Shown here: in pieces, positions 4,838-10,000 of the stretch | How the letters are laid out: every line of letters starts with the position of its first letter | Numbering within the stretch: position 1 is the first letter of the stretch | Assembly: GCA_016295505.1 (NCBI GenBank) | Contig: JAEDLC010000062.1 | Span: 1-10,000 of the forward strand | DNA: 10,000 nucleotides | Source of the DNA: Dorea sp. | GTDB lineage: Bacteria; Bacillota_A; Clostridia; Lachnospirales; Lachnospiraceae | Direction of reading: 5' to 3' | Program-made: the position numbers and the translations under genes | The notes under the pieces: model-generated | Told to the model about the DNA's origin: nothing | Database searches by the model: none | What the model saw: only the letters and a program-made list of their open reading frames with translations

Positions 4838-7282
4838 TTAATTTTGATTTGTAGTCTTTGCGATAAATTTAATTTCTTTTTTAGACAATCCGACTACCAC
4901 ATCTGAATCTCTCTGAATCTCACCCGCCAGAATGGCTTCTGCCAGTTTATCTTCCAGCTGATTCTGGACTGCCCGTTTCAACGGACGCGCACCGTACTTT
5001 TTATCCGTTCCGGTTTCTACAATATGCTTCTTTACAGATTCCCGGATGGTCAGACGGATTCCCAGCTGTTCCTTTGCACGTTTTGCAAATTCTCTGCAGA
5101 GCAATCCGACAATCTTTTTCATCTCAGCTTCAGATAACGGATGGAATACCTGTATCTCATCAATTCGATTCAGGAATTCCGGACGGAAGATCAGCTTGAT
5201 CTCATTCATGACATTGCTCTTCATCCTCTTGTAGTCGCCGGCCGCATCTTCTTTTGTATTAAATCCCAGCTTCTTGGGATCTATGATTGCCTGCGCCCCT
5301 GCATTGGAAGTCATGATGATCACTGTATTGCTGAAATCCACCTTACGTCCCTGTGAATCTGTGATGTGTCCGTCATCCAGTACCTGCAGCAGAATATTAA
5401 ACACATCCGGATGTGCTTTTTCTATCTCATCAAATAAAACGACCGAATAAGGGTGTCTTCTTACCTGCTCACTCAGCTGTCCTCCGTCATCATGACCGAC
5501 ATATCCCGGAGGCGATCCGATCATCTTTGCCACACTGTGCTTTTCCATATATTCAGACATATCCACACGGATCATGGAATTCTCGTCTCCGAACATGGCT
5601 TCTGCCAGTGCTTTCGAAAGTTCTGTCTTTCCCACACCGGTCGGTCCGAGGAACAGGAACGAACCGATTGGTCTCTTCGGATCCTTCAGTCCGACTCTTC
5701 CTCTCTTGATTGCCTTTGCAACTGCCGTCACTGCTTCATTCTGACCGATCACTCTCTTATGGAGCGTCTGCTCCAGGCGGTTCAGTCTTGCACTCTCTGA
5801 TTCTGCCAGTTTCTTTACCGGAATTCTGGTCCACTGCGATATCACTTCTGCAATATCATCCTCTGTTACAGTAAGCTTTCTGCCTGCATTTTTCTTTTGG
5901 AACTGTTTTTTATTCTTCTCCAGTTCACGGGCTGTTTCTTCCTGTTCCTTATGAATCCCGGAAGCTTTTTTCATATCCCCTTCCCGGATTGCTTCCTCCA
6001 GTTCTTTCGTCAGAGCGGTCAGTTTTTCTTCTGATCTGTACATCTGATCCGGAACCTTAAATCCTCTTAAGCTCACCTTTGAACACGCTTCATCCAGTAC
6101 GTCAATTGCTTTATCGGGCAGGAATCTGTCATTGATGTACCTTCCGGATAATCGTACCGCTGCTTCTCTGGCTTCTTTTGTGATCTCCACACGATGATGC
6201 TTCTCGTATCGCGGACACAGTCCGTTCAGGATCTCCAGGCACTGCTCCTGTGTAGGCTCTTCCACCGTGATCGGCTGAAAACGTCTCTCAAGTGCCGCAT
6301 CTTTTTCGATATATTTACGATATTCTGCTATCGTCGTTGCTCCCATCAGCTGGATCTCTCCGCGCGCGAGAGAAGGCTTTAATATATTAGAGGCATCAAT
6401 TGCACCTTCTGCACCACCTGCACCGATGATCGTATGCACCTCATCAAGAAACAGAATAATGTTTCCTGCCGATTTTACCTCCTGAATCAGACGTTTCATC
6501 CGTTCCTCAAACTCACCACGATATTTGGAACCGGCGATCATTCCTGCGAGATCCATCGTATAGATCCGCTTATCCTTCATGCTTTCCGGCACAATTCCTT
6601 CTGCAATCTGTGCAGCAAGCCCTTCTATGATCGCTGTCTTTCCAACGCCCGGCTCTCCGACCAGACATGGATTATTCTTGGTTCGTCTGCTCAGCACCTG
6701 CATCAGACGGTCAATCTCTTCTTTTCTTCCAATGACCGGATCCAGCTTTCCTTCTTCTGCGCGGGCAGTCAGATCTGTTCCATACTGTTCAAGCACTCCG
6801 TCTCTTCTTCTTCCGCCCTCTGTCACCATCTCTTCCTGATAAAGCTTTGGATCAATCCCCACTGTTTCAAAGATCTCCTGACAAAGCTTCTGAAGATTGA
6901 TATTCAGAGTCAAAAGAATTCTGGCCGCTACGCAGTCTGTATCCTGCAAAAGGGCCAGAAGCATGTGTTCTGTTCCAATCTCCTCAGATCGGAAACGCAC
7001 AGCCTCCATCTTGCTGTCTTCCTGAATATATGACAGTCTCGGACTGATCTGCGGATCATTTTTCACTTCTGTATTTCCGGCCGGAGAGATCAGTTCTCCC
7101 ATTACTTTCTGGATCCTTCCTTCATCTACACCATTTGCAGACAGAATCTGTCCGGCAACACCGGTATATACCTTTCGCAGGCCCAAAAGCAGATGTTCTG
7201 TTCCCACATACGGATGTCTCAGTTCTTTCGCAGTATCTACTGCAATCCGCAGTGCTTCATTTGCCTGTTGTGTATAATTCAT
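4838..7282 (-). CDS. clpC: ATP-dependent Clp protease ATP-binding subunit ClpC
   Basis: A Hsp100/AAA+ unfoldase that feeds damaged or tagged proteins to ClpP. The 814 aa show the full ClpC plan. Two Clp-N repeats lie at about 1-145. The first ATPase module has Walker A GEPGVGKT at 209-216 and Walker B ILFLDE at 276-281. A charged coiled-coil middle region with the ClpC-type UVR stretch lies at about 416-465. The second module has GPTGVGKT at 546-553 and VVLFDE at 614-619. LGF at 672-674 occupies the ClpP-docking loop position (VGF in Bacillus ClpC), so ClpP binding is expected. The ATG is the base after the gntR stop codon (TAAATG), with AGGAAA about 9 bases upstream, so the two are probably translated together. 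No ctsR, mcsA or mcsB precedes it. Confidence 0.97.
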   Translation of the reverse strand: MNYTQQANEALRIAVDTAKELRHPYVGTEHLLLGLRKVYTGVAGQILSANGVDEGRIQKVMGELISPAGNTEVKNDPQISPRLSYIQEDSKMEAVRFRSEEIGTEHMLLALLQDTDCVAARILLTLNINLQKLCQEIFETVGIDPKLYQEEMVTEGGRRRDGVLEQYGTDLTARAEEGKLDPVIGRKEEIDRLMQVLSRRTKNNPCLVGEPGVGKTAIIEGLAAQIAEGIVPESMKDKRIYTMDLAGMIAGSKYRGEFEERMKRLIQEVKSAGNIILFLDEVHTIIGAGGAEGAIDASNILKPSLARGEIQLMGATTIAEYRKYIEKDAALERRFQPITVEEPTQEQCLEILNGLCPRYEKHHRVEITKEAREAAVRLSGRYINDRFLPDKAIDVLDEACSKVSLRGFKVPDQMYRSEEKLTALTKELEEAIREGDMKKASGIHKEQEETARELEKNKKQFQKKNAGRKLTVTEDDIAEVISQWTRIPVKKLAESESARLNRLEQTLHKRVIGQNEAVTAVAKAIKRGRVGLKDPKRPIGSFLFLGPTGVGKTELSKALAEAMFGDENSMIRVDMSEYMEKHSVAKMIGSPPGYVGHDDGGQLSEQVRRHPYSVVLFDEIEKAHPDVFNILLQVLDDGHITDSQGRKVDFSNTVIIMTSNAGAQAIIDPKKLGFNTKEDAAGDYKRMKSNVMNEIKLIFRPEFLNRIDEIQVFHPLSEAEMKKIVGLLCREFAKRAKEQLGIRLTIRESVKKHIVETGTDKKYGARPLKRAVQNQLEDKLAEAILAGEIQRDSDVVVGLSKKEIKFIAKTTNQN

Positions 7283-7663
7283 TTATGTCGTTTCCTTTCT
7301 ATATTCATCAAATATCTCATCTACCAGCGCATGTACATCATCCCGCGTAATGTTCTTACAGCACCCTTTTGCAAGCAGAACCCGAAGCTGACCCTTCATC
7401 TTCATAAGTGCCTGTGCTTTATCTGCATCGATTGCAATCACCGCACCTCTTCTTCTGTCCAGCTGAATAAAGCCTTCCTGCTTAAGTATCGTATATGCTT
7501 TGTTCACCGTATGCATATTAATTCCGACCGTATCGGCAAGCTGCCTCACTGACGGAAGTGTATCTCCCTCCTGTATGAGGTTCATTGCAATTCCCATGAT
7601 AATCTGGTTCTGCAACTGGACATAGATTGCTTCTTCACTGTTAAAATCAATTTCTATCAGCAT
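7283..7663 (-). CDS. Short GntR-family (YtrA/YhcF-type) regulator, first gene of the clpC unit
   Basis: A 126-aa DNA-binding protein with the GntR winged helix-turn-helix in residues ~5-75: MLIEIDFNSEEAIYVQL, then LPSVRQLADTVGINMHTVNK as the recognition part and YTILKQEGFIQLDRRRGAVI as helix and wing. The last ~45 residues form a short helical tail, as in the YtrA subfamily, which has no large ligand domain. A longer ATG at 7681 is in frame, but the proposed promoter would start transcription at about that codon, so I prefer the ATG at 7663 with AAAGGTG 5 bases upstream. The stop codon abuts the clpC start. An inverted repeat in the promoter suggests autorepression. It stands where CtsR normally stands in Firmicutes, so clpC control by this protein is a reasonable inference. 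The inducing signal is unknown. Confidence 0.88.
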   Translation of the reverse strand: MLIEIDFNSEEAIYVQLQNQIIMGIAMNLIQEGDTLPSVRQLADTVGINMHTVNKAYTILKQEGFIQLDRRRGAVIAIDADKAQALMKMKGQLRVLLAKGCCKNITRDDVHALVDEIFDEYRKETT

Positions 7664-7682
7664 CATATCACCTTTTTTCATT

Positions 7683-7703
7683 TGTTATACACCTAATATA
7701 ACA
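7683..7703. promoter_or_regulatory. Inverted-repeat operator in the gntR-clpC promoter
   Basis: TGTTATA (7683-7689) and TATAACA (7697-7703) are perfect 7-bp arms with a 7-base spacer. They cover the -10 box and most of the promoter spacer, so a bound protein would block RNA polymerase. The size and position fit YtrA-type GntR autoregulation. No CtsR heptad repeat and no CIRCE element is present here. Confidence 0.65.
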
Positions 7704-7711
7704 CATGTAAA
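7684..7711 (-). promoter_or_regulatory. Promoter of gntR-clpC
   Basis: Minus-strand TTTACA (7706-7711) and TATAAC (7684-7689) are separated by 16 bases. Transcription would start near 7677, so the leader before the ATG at 7663 is only about 14 bases and consists of the AAAAAAGGTG ribosome binding site. The -35 box overlaps the tail of the ald terminator. Confidence 0.6.
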
Positions 7712-7743
7712 AGGAGCTTACAACAAAAATTGTAAGCTCCTTT
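7710..7743 (-). terminator. Terminator of ald
   Basis: AAAGGAGCTTACAA (7710-7723) and TTGTAAGCTCCTTT (7730-7743) form a perfect 14-bp stem with a 6-base loop, 39 bases past the ald stop. On the minus strand the stem ends in CCTTT followed by TACA, so the U run is short and mostly within the stem. The symmetric arms (AAAGG/CCTTT) would also allow some termination on the plus strand. Confidence 0.8.
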
Positions 7744-7782
7744 CGCAACTTTGAAGGAATTAAGTTTGGAAATCACTTTGTT

Positions 7783-8901
7783 TTAGCAGAGTGATCTAAT
7801 ATCAACATATTCATAGCAATCAAAACTGTCTGCTACGTTCTTACAGGTCAGCTTTCCGTCATAGGTATTAATTGCAGAGTAGATAACTTCATTATCCTTG
7901 CAAGCCTGCTCCAGACCCTTGTTGGCAATCTGAAGACCATATGACAGAGTTGCATTTGTAAGTGCAATTGTAGATGTTCTCGGAACTGCTCCCGGCATAT
8001 TGCCTACACAGTAATGAACAACACCATCCTCGATGAAGATCGGATCATCGTGATAAGTAACTCTTGTAGTCTCACCACATCCACCCTGGTCAACGGCAAC
8101 GTCTACGAATACAGCTCCCGGTTTCATCTCTTTCAGATATTTCTTCTTAAAGAGCTTCGGTGCAGCTTTTCCCGGAATCAGTACACATCCGATTACAAGA
8201 TCAGCTTCTTTTACAGCTTTTTCAATATTAGCATCTGAGGAAACCAGTGTCTGAACACGTGCTCCAAACAGATCATCCAGATATGCAAGTCTCGGAAGAC
8301 TGATATCAAGGATTGTAACATTTGCTCCCATACCTACAGCGATCTTACATGCATTGGTTCCTACATTACCACCGCCAAGGATTACGATATTTGCCTTTGG
8401 AGTTCCCGGTACACCTGCAAGAAGAACACCTTCTCCTCCAAATCTCTTTTCAAGATATTTTGCACCTTCCTGGATACTCAGACGTCCTGCGATCTGGCTC
8501 ATCGGAGCAAGAAGCGGAAGTCCGCCGTTTCTTGGATCAAATAAGGTCTCATAAGCAACACCTTTTACTTTTCCGTTCAGCAGTGCATCTGTCTGCGGTT
8601 TATCAGCAGCAAGATGAAGGTATGTATACAGAATCAGCCCTTCATGGAATAATGGATATTCTTCCGGCAATGGCTCTTTTACCTTGATCATCATCTCAAC
8701 GGTATCCCATACTTCTTTAGCAGTATCAAGTAATTTAGCGCCTGCTGCTTCATATTCAGCATCTGCAAATCCGGAACCTTCTCCTGCACTCTTTTCAATA
8801 TAAACCTCATGGCCTGCATTCACATAGCTCTTAACATTATCAGGTGTCATACCAACACGGAACTCATTGTTTTTAATTTCTTTTACACATCCAACTTTCA
8901 C
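7783..8901 (-). CDS. ald: Alanine dehydrogenase (GTG start)
   Basis: A cytoplasmic NAD-dependent enzyme catalysing L-alanine + H2O + NAD+ = pyruvate + NH4+ + NADH, used for alanine catabolism or, in reverse, for ammonia assimilation. The frame is open further upstream to an ATG at 9006, but AGGAGGT sits 9 bases before the GTG at 8901. Starting there gives 372 aa, the normal family length. It also places the pyruvate-binding and catalytic residues at the usual numbers: R15 in NNEFRVGMTP, K75 in IKVKEP and H96 in YLHLA. The catalytic aspartate is D271 in VAVDQGG, one off the usual 270. The dinucleotide-binding motif is LGGGNVGTNA at 175-184. MPGAVPRTST (302-311) is a family signature. It is a single-gene unit, divergent from an RpiR-type regulator that is the likely controller. 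Confidence 0.96.
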   Translation of the reverse strand: MKVGCVKEIKNNEFRVGMTPDNVKSYVNAGHEVYIEKSAGEGSGFADAEYEAAGAKLLDTAKEVWDTVEMMIKVKEPLPEEYPLFHEGLILYTYLHLAADKPQTDALLNGKVKGVAYETLFDPRNGGLPLLAPMSQIAGRLSIQEGAKYLEKRFGGEGVLLAGVPGTPKANIVILGGGNVGTNACKIAVGMGANVTILDISLPRLAYLDDLFGARVQTLVSSDANIEKAVKEADLVIGCVLIPGKAAPKLFKKKYLKEMKPGAVFVDVAVDQGGCGETTRVTYHDDPIFIEDGVVHYCVGNMPGAVPRTSTIALTNATLSYGLQIANKGLEQACKDNEVIYSAINTYDGKLTCKNVADSFDCYEYVDIRSLC

Positions 8902-9017
8902 TTTACATCTACCTCCTGACAAAAATGAGATTATCGACCGAACGATCCAGCCGACTTTTTGAACAATATTTTTCACATTTATTTTTTGATGAAGAATATT
9001 ATTCATTTGTTTCTGGA

Positions 9018-9049
9018 ATTATAGTACCACACATGTCAATATTATGCAA
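9018..9049 (-). promoter_or_regulatory. Likely ald promoter region, unusual spacing
   Basis: Minus-strand TATAAT (9018-9023) is a perfect -10, giving a leader of about 110 bases. A perfect TTGACA (9034-9039) lies only 10 bases from it, and TTGCAT (9044-9049) lies 20 bases away; neither has normal spacing. Weak basal activity with dependence on an activator is one reading. The TTGCAT is inside the left arm of the inverted repeat at 9038-9092. Confidence 0.45.
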
Positions 9050-9092
9050 TAAAAGTTATTTTTTTCACGTAATCTTTTATTGCGTTAATATT
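9038..9092. promoter_or_regulatory. Large inverted repeat in the ald / RpiR divergent control region
   Basis: GCAATAAAAG (9046-9055) and CTTTTATTGC (9074-9083) are perfect 10-bp arms 18 bases apart. After a short unpaired step the symmetry continues with AATATTA (9038-9044) and TAATATT (9086-9092), 17 matched pairs in all. The centre is roughly midway between the two genes, and the left arm reaches the ald promoter. It is probably a regulator binding site, possibly for the divergent RpiR-type protein. Confidence 0.6.
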
Positions 9093-9096
9093 ATAT

Positions 9097-9114
9097 CAAT
9101 TGTAGTAACAATTG
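9097..9114. promoter_or_regulatory. 18-bp inverted repeat upstream of the RpiR-type gene
   Basis: CAATTGT (9097-9103) and ACAATTG (9108-9114) are perfect arms around AGTA. It lies about 70 bases before the RpiR-type start codon, in its likely promoter region (candidate TTCACG at 9064-9069 with TAATAT at 9086-9091, or TTGTAG at 9100-9105 with TATTTT at 9123-9128; neither is strong). The position fits an autoregulatory site. Confidence 0.45.
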
Positions 9115-9184
9115 CACTTGCATATTTTGAAGATTCATGGTTAAATAAGCTTATGAAGATAAGGACAATCCCGGAGGGAAGAAT

Positions 9185-10000
9185 ATGAAAGAATTGAGAG
9201 AAACCATTCATAATGCTAATTTAACCAAAACCCAGAAAATGATTGCCAAATATGTTCTGGACAATTCTGCTGACGCATGTTTTATGACATCTACAGAGAT
9301 TGCCCTGAAACTCGGAGTAAGCGAATCTTCTGTCATTCGTTTTAGCCGCTCTCTCGGATACAGTGGCTTTATGGACTTTCAAAAAGCACTCCGTAAAGAT
9401 TACCAGGGCAAGGTTCTGAGTATCTCAAGCAGCATCACCGTACCGGCCCAACGGATTGCAAAGAGAGCAAAGCTTGAAAACAATTCTGACTATATCAACC
9501 GGCATTTCAAAAATGCAGCTAAGAATCTGGAAAATGTATTTACCCAGAACTCTATTCAGACCTTTGAAGAAGCTGCCGATATCATTATCGCAAGCAAACG
9601 TAAGTATATTGCCGCCTCCAGAGGGAATACCTGTCTCAGTGACTACTTCCTGTTATATCTGAAGCAGATGGTACCGCACGTAGCGCTGACGAACACAGCA
9701 TGCCTAAGCCCGATTGATCACATGTGTAATATTTCCAAAGAAGACTGTCTGATTATCTTCAGTTTTCCAAGATATTCTTCTATTGATAAAATCACCGCAC
9801 AGATGGCCCATGATGCAGGCGCTTCCATTATCGTCATCACCGATAAGCCAAGTGCTCTGCTTGCACAATATGCAACCATTCTGCTGACGGTACCCGTAGA
9901 CAGCAATGCTTTTTTCAATTCCATGATTGCTCCTCAATTTGTATCAGAAGCTTTGCTGGAGACGATCAGCCATAAGGCAAAAGGCATCGAAAAACGTCTG
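9185..10000 (+). CDS. RpiR/MurR-family transcriptional regulator (partial, runs off the window)
   Basis: A regulator with an N-terminal RpiR helix-turn-helix and a C-terminal SIS domain; 272 codons are visible and the reading frame is open at the end. GGAGGG lies 6 bases before the ATG. Residues 1-75 form the HTH domain: TKTQKMIAKYVLDNSADACF, then TSTEIALKLGVSESSVIRFS (35-54) and RSLGYSGFMDFQKALRKDY. The SIS domain covers about 125-260. Its first phosphosugar loop reads AASRGNTCLS (143-152) rather than the usual GxGxS, and the second reads FSFPRYSS (192-199) instead of an SxSGxT-like motif. The ligand may therefore not be a typical sugar phosphate; I infer this from the changed residues. It is divergent from ald and shares its control region, so regulation of ald and of itself is likely. 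The C-terminal end is not visible. Confidence 0.93.
   Translation, partial: MKELRETIHNANLTKTQKMIAKYVLDNSADACFMTSTEIALKLGVSESSVIRFSRSLGYSGFMDFQKALRKDYQGKVLSISSSITVPAQRIAKRAKLENNSDYINRHFKNAAKNLENVFTQNSIQTFEEAADIIIASKRKYIAASRGNTCLSDYFLLYLKQMVPHVALTNTACLSPIDHMCNISKEDCLIIFSFPRYSSIDKITAQMAHDAGASIIVITDKPSALLAQYATILLTVPVDSNAFFNSMIAPQFVSEALLETISHKAKGIEKRL

Noticed and set aside
6434..7033. 199-codon plus-strand ORF opposite clpC
   Set aside because: Antisense to a strongly conserved clpC coding region, with composition rich in Cys, His, Ser and Phe typical of a shadow frame, and no ribosome binding site.
7664..7782. CtsR heptad repeat or HrcA CIRCE element ahead of gntR-clpC
   Set aside because: Neither GGTCAAA repeats nor the TTAGCACTC/GAGTGCTAA pair is present; the only symmetry is the TGTTATA repeat and the ald terminator.
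8902..9006. 35-residue N-terminal extension of alanine dehydrogenase from the ATG at 9006
   Set aside because: The extension is unlike the family N-terminus, the GTG at 8901 has a strong ribosome binding site, and the shorter form gives the standard length and residue numbering (R15, K75, H96).
1..10000. Mobile element, phage, CRISPR array, toxin-antitoxin or secondary-metabolite locus
   Set aside because: No transposase, integrase, terminal repeats, regularly spaced repeats or biosynthetic genes were seen; the window is mainly housekeeping chromosome.

Overview
This window looks like ordinary chromosomal DNA from a low-to-moderate GC Gram-positive anaerobe, most likely a clostridial (Lachnospiraceae-type) member of the Firmicutes. 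The grounds are the A/T-rich intergenic DNA, strong AGGAGG ribosome binding sites, sigma-A-like promoters, short hairpin-plus-U-run terminators and the protein sequences (RadA, ClpC with a UVR-type middle region, YtrA-type GntR, MetY). I see no insertion sequence, phage, CRISPR array, rRNA or tRNA. The family and genus are inference; no search was run.

Layout, left to right. Six of the seven main genes, plus one small conserved gene, lie on the minus strand. (1) 1-2511: metY (O-acetylhomoserine sulfhydrylase) with its terminator, preceded by a LysR-family regulator with its own terminator and a clear promoter. A palindrome beside the metY promoter could be a binding site for that regulator. 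(2) 2512-2909: a gap with no conventional gene. It holds a strong minus-strand promoter, two adjacent stem-loops, three tiny ORFs and a terminator. It is the best candidate here for something undescribed: a small structured RNA or a short-peptide transcript. (3) 2910-7711: a protein quality control and repair block transcribed right to left as gntR, clpC, a 137-aa protein of unknown function, then radA. The classical Bacillus ctsR-mcsA-mcsB-clpC-radA order is recognisable, but a short GntR regulator stands where CtsR, McsA and McsB would be. It carries its own promoter and an inverted-repeat operator. (4) 7710-10000: ald (alanine dehydrogenase, GTG start) on the minus strand, divergent from an RpiR/MurR-type regulator on the plus strand that runs off the window. 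Their shared 283-base control region holds two large inverted repeats.

How the genes work together. metY supplies homocysteine from sulfide and O-acetylhomoserine, probably under a LysR-type sensor. GntR probably autoregulates and sets clpC level; ClpC unfolds proteins for ClpP, and RadA processes recombination intermediates. Ald interconverts alanine and pyruvate plus ammonia, and the divergent RpiR-type protein is the natural candidate regulator. Several start sites were moved from the longest ORF on the basis of ribosome binding sites and promoters: metY 1383, small protein 4744, gntR 7663 and ald 8901 (GTG). All motif and hairpin calls were made by eye.
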